DNA from: Anaerococcus murdochii
GTDB lineage: Bacteria; Bacillota; Clostridia; Tissierellales; Peptoniphilaceae
Direction of reading: 5' to 3'
DNA: 64,000 bases
NCBI RefSeq assembly: GCF_019957155.1
Contig: NZ_JAIPME010000002.1
Location: 1,488,001 to 1,552,000 of the forward strand
Position numbers and translations under genes: made by a program. The notes beneath the pieces were generated by a model. The model had not been told where the DNA came from and ran no database searches. It was given only the letters and a program-made list of their open reading frames with translations. The first letter of the stretch is position 1. The number at the start of each line of letters is the position of its first letter. Shown here piece after piece: positions 34,327 through 43,285 of the stretch.

Positions 34327-35646
34327 ATGGATTTATTTGAACTAAATAGAAAAATTGAATTAGAAAAATCTGCCCCTCTAGCTGATAGGCTTAGGCCAAA
34401 AAGCCTAGATGCATACATAGGTCAAGACCACTTGGTAGGAGAGGGCAAAATCATAAGAAGGATGATCAAGGCTGATAGGATTTATTCAATGATTTTTTAT
34501 GGGCCGCCTGGTGTAGGAAAGACTACCCTAGCAAAGATTATCTCAAACTCAACCAACATGGCTTTTGAGGAAGTCTCAGCTGTGGCAAGTGGGATATCTG
34601 ACCTTAAGGAAAAAATTCAGATAGCCAAGGATAACCTGTCCTACGAAAATAAGAAAACCATATTATTTGTAGATGAGATCCATAGGTTTAATAAGAGCCA
34701 GCAAGATTACCTCTTACCTTTTGTGGAAGATGCCACAATTATATTAATTGGTGCAACAACAGAAAATCCTTATTTTGAGGTAAATAAGGCTTTGATTTCA
34801 AGGATGTATGTCTTTGAATTAAAAGAACTTACAGAAAAAAATCTTAGTGATTTGATTGATCTTGCCCTGAATACTGATGAGGTTTTAAAAAATAAAAACA
34901 TAAACCTAAGCCAAGCTGCTAGGGATAAGTTAATAAAATATTCAAATGGTGATTCGAGAGCCCTTTTAAATGCCTTAGAAATCGCCATATTTTCAGAAAA
35001 TGAAAAAGATGGTAGAATAGAAATAGACTCTGAAACTATAGAGAATTCTACAACAAAAAAAATTGCTGTTTATGACAAAAATGGTGACAGGCACTATGAT
35101 ACCATATCGGCCTTTATAAAGTCGATGAGAGGGTCAGATATAGATGCGAGTTTGTATTATTTGGCAAAGATGCTAGTTTCTGGAGAAGATATAAAATTTA
35201 TAGCAAGAAGGATGATAATTTTTGCGGCAGAGGATATATCAAATGCAGATCCTTTTGCCTTGGTTTTGGCAAATTCGACTTTTGAGGCGGTAAACAAGAT
35301 AGGTATGCCTGAAGCAAGGATTATCCTTGCCCAAACGGTAACCTACCTAGCGGCAGCAATAAAGAGTAATTCAACTTATCTTGCAATTGATAAGGCCCTT
35401 GACTTTGTAAGAACCAACCAGGATAAGACCGTACCAAATAAATTAAAGGATAGCCATTACGCAGGAAGTAAAAATCTGATTACAGAAGAATACTTATATC
35501 CGCACGACCACGGCGGTTATGTAGACACAAACTACTTGCCAGATGATTTTGCTGGTGAAAAATTTTACCAGGCAAAATATTTAGGCTATGAAAAAGAAAT
35601 GATCGAAAGATTAGAAAAAATAAAGGAAGGCAAAAATGAAGATTAG
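34327..35646 (+). CDS. rarA: Replication-associated recombination protein A (RarA/MgsA)
   Basis: A 439-residue AAA+ ATPase of the clamp-loader-like RarA/WRNIP1 family, acting at stalled replication forks. Seen: [24 protein letters not shown], Walker [11 protein letters not shown], Walker [10 protein letters not shown], sensor 1 [10 protein letters not shown], the arginine region ALISRM and the C-terminal tetramerisation domain with [20 protein letters not shown] and the KYLGYEKE tail. The length is typical. It follows the nrdR terminator closely and overlaps asnS by 11 bases. Confidence 0.95.
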   Translation: MDLFELNRKIELEKSAPLADRLRPKSLDAYIGQDHLVGEGKIIRRMIKADRIYSMIFYGPPGVGKTTLAKIISNSTNMAFEEVSAVASGISDLKEKIQIAKDNLSYENKKTILFVDEIHRFNKSQQDYLLPFVEDATIILIGATTENPYFEVNKALISRMYVFELKELTEKNLSDLIDLALNTDEVLKNKNINLSQAARDKLIKYSNGDSRALLNALEIAIFSENEKDGRIEIDSETIENSTTKKIAVYDKNGDRHYDTISAFIKSMRGSDIDASLYYLAKMLVSGEDIKFIARRMIIFAAEDISNADPFALVLANSTFEAVNKIGMPEARIILAQTVTYLAAAIKSNSTYLAIDKALDFVRTNQDKTVPNKLKDSHYAGSKNLITEEYLYPHDHGGYVDTNYLPDDFAGEKFYQAKYLGYEKEMIERLEKIKEGKNED

Positions 35647-37024
35647 AGAATTAATGAGAGAAGCTGATAGCTTTGTTGATAAGGAAGTAAAAATCGAAGG
35701 TTGGATAAGAAACTCAAGATTTAGCAAAAACGTAGGTTTTATCGACCTAAATGATGGTTCTACTTTTAAGAACATCCAAGTTGTAGTTGGTAAAGAAATC
35801 GAAAACTACGACGAACTTGACAAACAACACCTATCTGCAAGTCTAAGTGTAGAAGGAAAATTTGTAGCAACAGGTAATAACAAAAATCCTTACGAAATCC
35901 AAGCAAATAAGGTTAGCGTTTTAGGCGAATCATCAGAAAAATTCCCAATTCAAAAGCAAAGACAAACCTTTGAATTTATGAGAACTATCCCACATCTTAG
36001 ACCAAGAACAAATACCTACAGGGCTGTTTTTAGACTTCGTTCAATCCTAGCCTTTGGTCTTCATAAGTTCTTCCAAGAAAGAGACTTTGTTTATGTAAAC
36101 CCACCAATCATCACAGCAAGCGATGCTGAAGGTGCTGGTGAGATGTTTAACGTAACAACAATAGACCCTAATGACCCACCAAGAAGAGAAGATGGTAAAG
36201 TTGATTACAATAAAGACTTCTTTAGCAAAAAATCTTATATGACAGTATCTGGTCAGCTTGAAGCAGAAGACTATGCCCTTGCTTTTGGTAATGTTTATAC
36301 TTTTGGTCCAACTTTTAGGGCAGAAGTTTCAAACACACCAAGGCATGCTGCAGAATTTTGGATGCTAGAGCCTGAAATGGCCTTTGCAGACTACAATGTA
36401 TGTATGGATACAGCTGAAGATATGATTAAATATGCAATTGACTATATCCTAGAAAATGCCAAAGATGAAATGGAATTCTTCAACCAATGGATTGACAAAG
36501 GCTTAATTGAAAGATTAACAAAACTTCGTGATTCTGAATTTGCAAGAATTACCTATACAAAGGCTATTGAATTACTAAAAGAATCTGGCGAAAAATTCGA
36601 ATTCCCAGTTGAATGGGGCATGGACCTACAAACAGAACACGAAAGATACCTATCAGAAAAAATCGTAGGTGGTCCAGTATTCGTAACAGATTATCCAAAA
36701 GACATCAAGGCCTTCTACATGAAGAGAAACGACGACGGTAAGACTGTTGCTGCTTTTGATATGCTTGTGCCAGGAGTTGGAGAATTAATCGGTGGTTCTC
36801 AAAGAGAAGAAAGATATGATGAACTTGTAAAATCCATGATTGATAATGGCTTAAAACCAGAAGAATACCAAAACTACCTTGACCTAAGAAGATTTGGTAC
36901 AGTTGTTCACTCTGGATACGGTCTAGGTTTTGAAAGAGCTATGATGTATGTAACAGGTATGAAAAACATCAGGGACGTGATTGCCTATCCTAGATATGTA
37001 AACGCCTTTGCAAGGGAAAATTAG
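35636..37024 (+). CDS. asnS: Asparaginyl-tRNA synthetase
   Basis: A 462-residue class II aminoacyl-tRNA synthetase. It has an N-terminal OB-fold anticodon-binding domain ([24 protein letters not shown]), the catalytic core with motif 2 [22 protein letters not shown] and motif 3 [16 protein letters not shown], and the Asn/Asp family hallmarks [13 protein letters not shown] and [15 protein letters not shown]. Details such as FNVTTIDP and the [11 protein letters not shown] insert fit AsnRS rather than AspRS. An AAGGAAGG site overlaps the end of rarA. No T-box leader is present. Confidence 0.95.
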   Translation: MKIRELMREADSFVDKEVKIEGWIRNSRFSKNVGFIDLNDGSTFKNIQVVVGKEIENYDELDKQHLSASLSVEGKFVATGNNKNPYEIQANKVSVLGESSEKFPIQKQRQTFEFMRTIPHLRPRTNTYRAVFRLRSILAFGLHKFFQERDFVYVNPPIITASDAEGAGEMFNVTTIDPNDPPRREDGKVDYNKDFFSKKSYMTVSGQLEAEDYALAFGNVYTFGPTFRAEVSNTPRHAAEFWMLEPEMAFADYNVCMDTAEDMIKYAIDYILENAKDEMEFFNQWIDKGLIERLTKLRDSEFARITYTKAIELLKESGEKFEFPVEWGMDLQTEHERYLSEKIVGGPVFVTDYPKDIKAFYMKRNDDGKTVAAFDMLVPGVGELIGGSQREERYDELVKSMIDNGLKPEEYQNYLDLRRFGTVVHSGYGLGFERAMMYVTGMKNIRDVIAYPRYVNAFAREN

Positions 37025-37032
37025 GAGGAAAG

Positions 37033-39435
37033 ATGAGGGAATATAATCCAAATGCCATTGAGAAAAAATGGCAAAAAATATGGAAAGAAGAAAAAACTTT
37101 TAAATCCGAAATAGATCCAAATAAAAAGAAATTTTACCCACTTGTAGAATTTCCTTATCCATCAGGCCAAGGACTTCACGTTGGCCACCCACGTCCATAC
37201 ACAGCTATAGATGTTGTGGCTCGTAAGAGAAGACTTGAGGGAGAAAATGTAATCTATACTATGGGTTGGGATGCCTTTGGCCTTCCAGCAGAAAACTATG
37301 CAATAGAAAACAAAATCCACCCAGCTATTATTACAGAAAAAAACATCGACCACTTTAGGGGCCAAATGGAATCAATTGGTTTCTCATTCGACTGGGATAG
37401 GGAAATCAATACAACAGATCCAGAATACTATAAGTGGACCCAATGGATTTTCCTACAAATGTATAAGATGGGCCTTGCCTATAAGTCTGAAACATCAGTA
37501 AACTGGTGTCCATCCTGTCTTGTAGGTCTTGCAAACGAAGAAGTTGTGGACGGCAAGTGTGAAAGATGTGGGGCAGATGTTGAGCATAAACTTAAAAACC
37601 AATGGATGCTAAAGATAACTGCCTATGCCGATAGGCTAATCGATGACCTTGAGGGAGTTGATTTTGAAGATAGGATAAAGACTAGCCAAATCAACTGGAT
37701 TGGCAGAAGCCACGGCGCAGATGTTAATTTCAAAATCAAGGGCAAGGAAGAAAAGCTAACAGTTTATACAACCAGACCTGACACAATTTTTGGTGTATCT
37801 TACATGGTTGTATCTCCTGAACACCCAATCCTTGAAAAATATAAAGATGAAATTAAAAACTACGATGCAATTGTAGAATATCAACACCAAGCAAGTCTTA
37901 AATCTGACTTTGAAAGATCAGAATTAAATAAGGATAAGACAGGTGTTATGATTGATGGTTTATCTGCAATTAATCCACTAAATGAAAAAGAAATTCCAAT
38001 TTGGGTTTCTGACTATGTTTTAATGGGTTATGGTACAGGTGCTATCATGGCAGTTCCTGCCCACGATGAACGTGACTTTGAATTTGCTAAGAAATTTGAT
38101 ATGCCAATCGTCCGTGTATATGACTCAGAAGAAGACCTTCCTGTTACAGATATTGAAAAAGGAATTTCAATTAATTCTGATTTCTTAAATGGACTTACTG
38201 CAAGCGAGGCAAAGAAAAAAGCTATTGAATATATAGAAGAAAAAGTTCTTGGCAAAGCAAAAACAAACTTCAAACTCCGTGACTGGGTATTTTCTAGACA
38301 AAGATATTGGGGTGAGCCAATTCCAATGGTTTATTGTGATGACTGCGGTTGGGTGCCAGTAGATGAAAAAGACCTACCAGTAAAATTACCTGAAATTGAG
38401 TCTTACACACCAACAGCCACAGGTGAATCTCCACTTGCAAAGATTGACGAATTTGTAAACACAACCTGTCCTCACTGCGGCAAACCTGCCAAAAGAGAGA
38501 CAGATACCATGCCACAATGGGCAGGATCATCTTGGTACTACCTAAGATATGTAGATCCATATAACAAGGAAGCTCTTGCAAGCAAGGAAGCCCTTGATTA
38601 TTACACACCTGTTGATTGGTATAATGGAGGAATGGAACATACCACTCTCCACTTACTCTATTCAAGATTTTGGCATAAGGTCCTATACGACATTGGAGTT
38701 GTTCCTACCAAAGAGCCTTACATGAAGAGGACAAGCCACGGCATGATCCTAGGTCCTGATGGACAAAAGATGAGTAAATCACGTGGAAATGTAATTAATC
38801 CAGATGATATCATCAGAGATTTTGGTGCAGATACACTTAGGACTTATGAAATGTTCATGGGAGACTTCTCGTCAGTTGCAAAATGGTCAGATGAGGGAGT
38901 CAAGGGCTGTAGGAAATATCTTGAAAGAGTTTATAACCTTCTAGACCTAGTGGAAGATGGAGATGATTATTCTAAAGAATTAGAAATCCTAACCAACCAA
39001 ACAATTAAAAAGGTAAGCGAAGATTATGAAAACCTCAAGTTTAATACAGCTATAGCTCAATTAATGACTTTATCAAATGAGATGAGATCACTTGGAAAAA
39101 TTACTAAAAAAGATTTCAAGACCTACATTACTTTATTAAATCCAGTTGCTCCTCACCTTACAGAAGAGCTTTGGGAAATGGCAGGCTTTGAAGGAAGGTT
39201 AACAGATACTACTTGGCCTACTTATGATGAAAACAAGCTTAGCCTTGATACAGTAGACCTTCCAGTTCAAGTTAATGGCAAGATGCGTGGCAAGATTACA
39301 ATTTCAAAAACTGCTACCCAAATAGAAGCCCTAGCTCTTGCTAACCTAGATAAAAATGTAAATACCTATATCAAAGATAAAGAACTTAGAAAGGTAATCT
39401 ATGTTCCAGGAAAGATTTTAAATATAGTTGTATAA
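37033..39435 (+). CDS. leuS: Leucyl-tRNA synthetase
   Basis: An 800-residue class I synthetase. The HIGH-type motif lies in [17 protein letters not shown] and the KMSKS motif in [12 protein letters not shown]. Zinc-type cysteine pairs are CPSC...CERC and CDDC...CPHC. The CP1 editing domain is present (about residues 220-400; [28 protein letters not shown]), followed by the anticodon helix bundle and a C-terminal domain ([11 protein letters not shown]). The length is typical for bacterial LeuRS. AGGAGG gives a strong start 8 bases after asnS. No T-box is present. Confidence 0.97.
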   Translation: MREYNPNAIEKKWQKIWKEEKTFKSEIDPNKKKFYPLVEFPYPSGQGLHVGHPRPYTAIDVVARKRRLEGENVIYTMGWDAFGLPAENYAIENKIHPAIITEKNIDHFRGQMESIGFSFDWDREINTTDPEYYKWTQWIFLQMYKMGLAYKSETSVNWCPSCLVGLANEEVVDGKCERCGADVEHKLKNQWMLKITAYADRLIDDLEGVDFEDRIKTSQINWIGRSHGADVNFKIKGKEEKLTVYTTRPDTIFGVSYMVVSPEHPILEKYKDEIKNYDAIVEYQHQASLKSDFERSELNKDKTGVMIDGLSAINPLNEKEIPIWVSDYVLMGYGTGAIMAVPAHDERDFEFAKKFDMPIVRVYDSEEDLPVTDIEKGISINSDFLNGLTASEAKKKAIEYIEEKVLGKAKTNFKLRDWVFSRQRYWGEPIPMVYCDDCGWVPVDEKDLPVKLPEIESYTPTATGESPLAKIDEFVNTTCPHCGKPAKRETDTMPQWAGSSWYYLRYVDPYNKEALASKEALDYYTPVDWYNGGMEHTTLHLLYSRFWHKVLYDIGVVPTKEPYMKRTSHGMILGPDGQKMSKSRGNVINPDDIIRDFGADTLRTYEMFMGDFSSVAKWSDEGVKGCRKYLERVYNLLDLVEDGDDYSKELEILTNQTIKKVSEDYENLKFNTAIAQLMTLSNEMRSLGKITKKDFKTYITLLNPVAPHLTEELWEMAGFEGRLTDTTWPTYDENKLSLDTVDLPVQVNGKMRGKITISKTATQIEALALANLDKNVNTYIKDKELRKVIYVPGKILNIVV

Positions 39436-39441
39436 AAAAAT

Positions 39442-39476
39442 AAAATCCATTGACCGAGTCTGGTCTTTGGATTTTT
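39442..39476 (+). terminator. Rho-independent terminator after leuS
   Basis: AAAATCCA (39442-39449) pairs with TGGATTTT (39468-39475), with an inner GACC/GGTC helix, then a T-rich tail. It marks the probable left boundary of sequence outside the insertion element. Confidence 0.75.
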
Positions 39477-39525
39477 CTTGTCCACTTTAGTGAGTTGAGC
39501 GAACGAAAGAGAGCGAAACAAAAAA

Positions 39526-39544
39526 CCACCTGCTATGCAGGTGG
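39526..39544. repeat. Left-end hairpin of the IS200 element
   Basis: CCACCTGC (39526-39533), TAT loop, GCAGGTGG (39537-39544): a perfect 8-bp stem, the subterminal structure recognised by the HUH transposase on single-stranded DNA in this family. Confidence 0.7.
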
Positions 39545-39577
39545 AGGGATTTAGCTTTAGCTTCAAGCACCAAGAAA

Positions 39578-39629
39578 ACCTCCTTAAAGTATAATTGTGA
39601 TAGTCACATGCACAATTAAACAAGGAGGT
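39578..39629 (+). promoter_or_regulatory. tnpA promoter region with sequestering anti-Shine-Dalgarno
   Basis: ACCTCCTT (39578-39585) is exactly complementary to the tnpA ribosome binding site AAGGAGGT (39622-39629). A TATAAT at 39590-39595 lies between them. Only transcripts that enter from upstream would carry both parts and hide the start site. A smaller stem ATTGTG/CACAAT lies between (39594-39616). Confidence 0.55.
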
Positions 39630-39633
39630 AATC

Positions 39634-40104
39634 ATGGATAAAAATACTTTATCACATACAAGCTGGAGATGCAAATATCATATAGTTTTTGCGCCAAAAT
39701 ATAGAAGACAAGTAATATATAGACAACTAAGGAAAGATATAGGAAGCATACTTCGAGAATTATGTTCAAGAAAAGGAGTAAACATAATAGAAGCAGAGTT
39801 ATGCCCAGATCATGTCCATATGTTGGTAGAAATACCACCAAAATATTCAATATCACAAATAATGGGATATTTAAAAGGAAAAAGTTCGCTGATAATATTC
39901 GATAGACATGCCAACTTAAAATATAAATATGGAAACAGACATTTTTGGTGTAGAGGATACTATGTAGATACTGTAGGCAGAAATGAAAAGAAAATAAAAG
40001 AATATATACAAAATCAATTAAAAGAAGATTATTATGCTGACCAAATAAGTATAAAAGAATACCATGACCCGTTTACGGGAGAGTCAGTAAATAAAAACAA
40101 ATAA
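39634..40104 (+). CDS. tnpA: IS200/IS605 family transposase TnpA (Y1 HUH)
   Basis: A 156-residue Y1-type single-strand transposase. It has the HUH metal motif H60-V-H62 in CPDHVHMLVEIPP and catalytic Y124 in KIKEYIQNQ, plus family blocks WRCKYHIVFAPKYRRQ, GYLKGKSS and FWCRGYYVDTVG. The enzyme cuts and rejoins the top strand at hairpin ends during replication. All catalytic residues and full length are present, so the element may still be active. AAGGAGG lies 5 bases before the ATG. Confidence 0.95.
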   Translation: MDKNTLSHTSWRCKYHIVFAPKYRRQVIYRQLRKDIGSILRELCSRKGVNIIEAELCPDHVHMLVEIPPKYSISQIMGYLKGKSSLIIFDRHANLKYKYGNRHFWCRGYYVDTVGRNEKKIKEYIQNQLKEDYYADQISIKEYHDPFTGESVNKNK

Positions 40105-40107
40105 AAA

Positions 40108-40230
40108 ACTGCTTCAGCAGTAGTTGGGATAGTGGTGCATGTGATGGAATATTCGGAGCCCCAATAGGGGCGTGCCGGTATTCGCGCCTTATAGGCGCTG
40201 CACAAACTACCAGCTAAGCTGGTAGTTTTG
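40108..40230. repeat. Four consecutive hairpins at the IS200 right end
   Basis: In order: ACTGC-TTCA-GCAGT (40108-40121), GCCCC-AATA-GGGGC (40158-40171), GCGCC-TTATA-GGCGC (40184-40198) and AAACTACCAGC-TAA-GCTGGTAGTTT (40204-40228). The last is followed by T's and can act as a terminator and as the right-end recognition hairpin. The first directly follows the tnpA stop. The GC content is higher than in the surroundings. Confidence 0.65.
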
Positions 40231-40290
40231 ATTTGTAAAATTTCTATCTTTACCAAATCTTCACAAAAGTATGGTATCATAATGTAGTAA

Positions 40291-40319
40291 TTGACAGATG
40301 GGAAAGATAGATGTATGAT
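40291..40319 (+). promoter_or_regulatory. Promoter of TVP38/TMEM64 family gene
   Basis: TTGACA at 40291-40296, a 17-base spacer, TATGAT at 40314-40319. The predicted start near 40326 lies after upstream in-frame ATGs and so supports the start codon at 40351. Confidence 0.75.
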
Positions 40320-40350
40320 AGCACTACATACATCATACAGCGGAGTAAAT

Positions 40351-40944
40351 ATGGAAAAGTTTGTAAAAGATCAAATTTTTAATATAATAGGGGCAATAAT
40401 CTTAATCTTGGGTATTATCCTGGGTTTTGTTGGCTTCCATAAGGGATACTTTAATTCTCTTGATACTTTTAGGGAATTAATTTTGGCCAAGGGAGCCTGG
40501 GCACCTATTGTTTTTATGGGCCTACAAATAGTTCAAATAATCGTGCCGGTGATACCAGGTGGTCTTACCTGTGTTGCAGGAGTGGTGATTTTCGGAGCCT
40601 TTTGGGGATTTATTTATAACTACATATCAATATGCCTAGGATCTATACTTGTATTTTTCATTTCAAGAACCTTTGGTAGGTCTATTGTAATAAGAATATT
40701 TGGTGAAGAACTTTATGATAAGTATAAGGGAAAACTAAATGAAGATAGGTACGACAAGTTTTTTGCCCTTGCTATTTTCTTGCCAGTTGCACCAGATGAT
40801 TTTTTATGCTACCTAACAGGCCTTACTGAAATGTCTGTAAAGAAATTTGTTGCAATCATTCTTCTTTGTAAACCCCTTAGCATTTTTGCTTATTCTATGG
40901 CCTGGGCCCTTGGTTTTGACTTTTTAATTAAAAAATATTTGTAG
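40351..40944 (+). CDS. TVP38/TMEM64 (DedA-like, SNARE-associated) family membrane protein
   Basis: A 197-residue polytopic membrane protein of the VTT/TVP38 family. Seen: an N-terminal membrane segment, the re-entrant core WAPIVFMGLQIVQIIVPVIPGGLTCVAGVVIFGAFWG (proline/glycine-rich), the GSILVFFISRTFGRSIV helix with the family arginine, and the acidic FLPVAPDDFLCYLTGLT segment typical of the domain. Relatives are implicated in lipid (undecaprenyl phosphate or phospholipid) translocation and selenite handling; the role here is open. CGGAG lies 5 bases before the ATG at 40351, and the promoter at 40291-40319 rules out longer forms. It is followed by an SdpI-like gene after 8 bases. Confidence 0.85.
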   Translation: MEKFVKDQIFNIIGAIILILGIILGFVGFHKGYFNSLDTFRELILAKGAWAPIVFMGLQIVQIIVPVIPGGLTCVAGVVIFGAFWGFIYNYISICLGSILVFFISRTFGRSIVIRIFGEELYDKYKGKLNEDRYDKFFALAIFLPVAPDDFLCYLTGLTEMSVKKFVAIILLCKPLSIFAYSMAWALGFDFLIKKYL

Positions 40945-40952
40945 GAGAAATA

Positions 40953-41291
40953 ATGAAATTTGAAGATTTTTTAATATTTTTATTCCCAGCCTACTTTGTA
41001 ATAGTTGGCTTCATTTCAAATATGATAAAGGATAAGCCCATTGATAAAAAATACGGCTATAGGACAGAACTTTCAATGAAGTCCAAGCAAAACTGGTATT
41101 TTGCAAATTCTTTTATGGCGAAAGGTTCCTTTGCCCTTGCCTTTATCTTTATGGCCTTGGGTTTAGTCTTGAATAATTTTGCCGATATGACAAGGTATAG
41201 GAGGATTTTATTTATTATAATAGAATTTATGTCCTATATAATTTTAGGAATTACGCTTGAAAATAGGCTTAAGACAGCCCACAAAAAATAG
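40953..41291 (+). CDS. SdpI/YhfL family membrane protein
   Basis: A 112-residue protein with three membrane segments. It carries the SdpI-family signature YGYRTELSMKSKQNWYFANSFMAKG between the first and second segments. B. subtilis SdpI gives immunity to the SdpC toxin and sequesters a repressor; small relatives such as this are widespread and mostly uncharacterised. It lies between the TVP38 gene and a tiny membrane protein gene, all with good ribosome binding sites and short gaps, so one operon is likely. Confidence 0.8.
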   Translation: MKFEDFLIFLFPAYFVIVGFISNMIKDKPIDKKYGYRTELSMKSKQNWYFANSFMAKGSFALAFIFMALGLVLNNFADMTRYRRILFIIIEFMSYIILGITLENRLKTAHKK

Positions 41292-41299
41292 GAGGAGAT

Positions 41300-41473
41300 A
41301 TGTTAAGACTACTTATTTATTTTTTATTCGTCCTTGGGAATATATTCTTTATTCCAAGCACCTATAGAAAGTACAAGGAGAGTAGAGATAAGCTAGATTT
41401 AGCTGAGCTAATCGGTCTTATTCTTATGCTACCCCTTCCTATAGTAATGATACTTGATAGATTTATCCACTAA
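41300..41473 (+). CDS. Small membrane protein, 57 residues
   Basis: An intact 58-codon frame starting at ATG 41300 with AGGAGGAG a few bases upstream and ending at TAA 41471-41473. The product starts MLRLLIYFLFVLGNIFFIP (first membrane segment), has a charged loop (YRKYKESRDKLDLAE) and a second membrane segment (LIGLILMLPLPIVMILD). I recognise no family. The strong ribosome binding site, codon use like its neighbours and the terminator that begins at its stop support a real gene, last of the TVP38-SdpI operon. Confidence 0.7.
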   Translation: MLRLLIYFLFVLGNIFFIPSTYRKYKESRDKLDLAELIGLILMLPLPIVMILDRFIH

Positions 41474-41514
41474 AAAGCTCTCTAACTTGGAAATTTCAAG
41501 CCGGAGAGCTTTTT
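41473..41514. terminator. Rho-independent terminator
   Basis: AAAAGCTCTC (41473-41482) pairs with GAGAGCTTTT (41504-41514 region), with an inner CTTG/CAAG helix. It lies between convergent genes; A and T runs flank both sides. Confidence 0.8.
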
Positions 41515-41536
41515 AAGAGAGTAATATACTTAACTT

Positions 41537-41953
41537 TTAACACTTTTCTATATATGATTTTAGGTAAGTGTATAAAAAGTAAAAGGCAAATGAAATTCCT
41601 ATGTGGCCGATGCCAGCGATTGCTGATATGGCTGCACTTATGGCACTATTATCTAAGCTATAGATTTGATAAAAACCTCTTGCAATTAGGGTTCCTATGA
41701 CTAATATCAAAGAAAAGTTATAGGTATTGAAAAATCTTTTTTCTTTTTTGTCTTCTCTTAGATCAAAACTTTTAGCAAATAAGCTTAGGATTATAAATAA
41801 AATAAAACCTAAGACAAGAGTGTGGGTGTGGGCAAGTCCTAAATTTGTAGGACCTTTAAAACCAATAATCCTTGTACATTCTCTGTAGAAAGCTCCTATA
41901 AATAAGCCAAAAAGTGCATAGATGAATGATGTCTTAAAGTATTTTTTTGTCAT
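41537..41953 (-). CDS. DUF2871 family membrane protein
   Basis: A 138-residue membrane protein with four membrane segments. The block GLAHTHTLVLGFILFIILSLFA with its two histidines, and the preceding FYRECTRIIGFKG, are typical of DUF2871 proteins. The histidines in the membrane suggest metal or haem contact, but no function is established. The gene overlaps the upstream membrane-protein gene by 20 bases and shares its TetR-controlled promoter. Confidence 0.75.
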   Translation of the reverse strand: MTKKYFKTSFIYALFGLFIGAFYRECTRIIGFKGPTNLGLAHTHTLVLGFILFIILSLFAKSFDLREDKKEKRFFNTYNFSLILVIGTLIARGFYQIYSLDNSAISAAISAIAGIGHIGISFAFYFLYTYLKSYIEKC

Positions 41954-42614
41954 TTTTTTCTCCTTTCATAGCCTTATAGCCGATTAAAACTGTCCAGATA
42001 TAGGCACAAGTTTTTGGCACCATAAGGGCGCCGATGGATGGTAGGCTTTGGTCAAAAAGTACAACCGGTAAATAAAAACCAAAGCTTAAGAGAATGGTAA
42101 GCCAGAGATTTTTAAAGGCAGTGTCTTTTCTCTCCATTGATTTTTGGTAAAATATTATAATTATAATTAGACCCATTATTGTAAATGGAATATTCCTATA
42201 AATCCCCCAGGCAAGTGGGGATGGGCTGGTTAAAAATTTATTTTCTGGACAAAGAACTAGTAAAATCCTTAAGACTGCTAAGACCCAGATAGTAAAGGTA
42301 AGTCCTTTTTTATTTATAATCTTATAACGCTCTCTCCAAACGTAGTAGAGGATTAGGTAGAAAATCGTCATAGTTATGGAAGTGATTAGCTTGCCAAGGC
42401 CAAGTGATCTTGTGAAAGATTCAAGACCTGTTGTATTTAGGGCTATGGCACGCGGTATCAGATGAAAGGCATCACCAAAGCCTAAAACCAGGGCCATTAG
42501 ACCGAATAAATAGTATACTCTATCAAATTTTCCTTCTTTGAGCATTTTTGTGCCGAGAAATATAACAGTTCCTAGGTAAAAAATATCAAAAATTGTTTCA
42601 AATAATGCTTGCAT
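41934..42614 (-). CDS. Seven-TM membrane protein, TetR-controlled
   Basis: A 226-residue protein with about seven membrane segments, rich in aromatic residues. Notable features are FGDAFHLIPRAI and conserved-looking polar residues inside membrane segments. I do not recognise a named family. It heads a two-gene unit with the DUF2871 protein. A perfect 13-bp palindrome identical to the one before the nearby TetR gene lies 14 bases before its start, so TetR repression is likely. It could serve transport or stress adaptation. Confidence 0.6.
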   Translation of the reverse strand: MQALFETIFDIFYLGTVIFLGTKMLKEGKFDRVYYLFGLMALVLGFGDAFHLIPRAIALNTTGLESFTRSLGLGKLITSITMTIFYLILYYVWRERYKIINKKGLTFTIWVLAVLRILLVLCPENKFLTSPSPLAWGIYRNIPFTIMGLIIIIIFYQKSMERKDTAFKNLWLTILLSFGFYLPVVLFDQSLPSIGALMVPKTCAYIWTVLIGYKAMKGEKNDKKIL

Positions 42615-42627
42615 ATAAACTCCTTAC

Positions 42628-42640
42628 TGAACATTGTTCA
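42628..42640. promoter_or_regulatory. TetR-type operator, copy 1
   Basis: TGAACATTGTTCA, a perfect palindrome around a central T, just upstream of the seven-TM gene and directly after a TAAAAT -10-like hexamer on the minus strand. Identical to the copy at 43240-43252. Confidence 0.78.
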
Positions 42641-42676
42641 TTTTATTGCCTTATAAATCCCGCTTCAAATAGCGGG

Positions 42677-43225
42677 TTAATATAAGGTCTTTTTTACAAT
42701 TTTTAATAGCAAGTCTTTGTTATAATTTTTATCAACAATAAAACAAAGGCTAGTTGATAGGATAAATTCAACCAAATCATCCTTAGTAAAGTCATCGTCA
42801 AAAGCATCATTTTTGATATTGGGATCCTTATCCAGGATATAAATCAAATTTTCTCTGAGTTTTTCGATGTAGGTGGCCATTGAGTCCTTGGCCTTACCAA
42901 TACTTTGCGATTTAAAACTTAGGGAGTGGATGGTAAAAAAGTTTGGATACTTTTCTATGCCAAGACTTAGGTGGGTAAAAATATCCGATAGGTATTTCAA
43001 AAAGTCATCGGCTTTTTGGTCTTGATCTTCTATTCGGAATATATCTTCCCAAACACTTTCTATAGTTGAAATCATAAGGTCATCCTTGGATGAAAAGTAG
43101 TTATAGATTGTACCTACTGCAAGGTCACATTTTTTTGCTAACTTCCTTATGCTTAGGGCATCTAAGCCTTCGCTTGCAACTAAATCTCTAGACTCTTTAA
43201 GGATTTTTTCTTTGGATATAATCAT
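42677..43225 (-). CDS. TetR family transcriptional regulator
   Basis: A 182-residue repressor. The N-terminal helix-turn-helix (about residues 25-44) reads ALSIRKLAKKCDLAVGTIYNYFSSKDDL, a typical TetR pattern. The C-terminal ligand domain is not assignable to a known ligand. Identical 13-bp palindromes lie in front of this gene and of the neighbouring seven-TM gene, which strongly suggests autoregulation and control of the membrane pair. The gene has a near-consensus promoter. Confidence 0.92.
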   Translation of the reverse strand: MIISKEKILKESRDLVASEGLDALSIRKLAKKCDLAVGTIYNYFSSKDDLMISTIESVWEDIFRIEDQDQKADDFLKYLSDIFTHLSLGIEKYPNFFTIHSLSFKSQSIGKAKDSMATYIEKLRENLIYILDKDPNIKNDAFDDDFTKDDLVEFILSTSLCFIVDKNYNKDLLLKIVKKTLY

Positions 43226-43239
43226 ATATGACTCCTAGA

Positions 43240-43252
43240 TGAACATTGTTCA
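43240..43252. promoter_or_regulatory. TetR-type operator, copy 2
   Basis: TGAACATTGTTCA again, immediately downstream of the tetR -10 element (43258-43263, minus strand), where bound repressor would block transcription. Confidence 0.8.
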
Positions 43253-43257
43253 TTATC

Positions 43258-43285
43258 ATTATAAGCTGAAATTTTTACTTGTCAA
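43258..43285 (-). promoter_or_regulatory. Promoter of the TetR gene
   Basis: On the minus strand TTGACA (43285-43280), a 16-base spacer, TATAAT (43263-43258). Both hexamers are perfect consensus. The -35 lies within the last codons of the DUF4491 gene. Confidence 0.85.

Larger units (their letters stand above)
39526..40230 (+). mobile_element. IS200-type insertion sequence (IS200/IS605 family, tnpA only)
   Basis: A single TnpA gene flanked by imperfect-palindrome ends, as expected for IS200: a left hairpin at 39526-39544 and a right-end hairpin at 40203-40230. No tnpB accompanies it. IS200 elements lack terminal inverted repeats and make no target duplication, so the exact boundaries cannot be set from one copy. 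It lies between the leuS terminator and the promoter of the next membrane protein, apparently without disrupting a gene. Confidence 0.75.

Noticed and set aside
35560..37032. T-box leaders before asnS or leuS
   Set aside because: asnS overlaps rarA and leuS follows asnS by 8 bases, so there is no room for a T-box, and none of its motifs is seen.
39526..40230. An IS605-type element with tnpB (and a guide RNA)
   Set aside because: No TnpB frame or remnant lies within the element; only tnpA is present.
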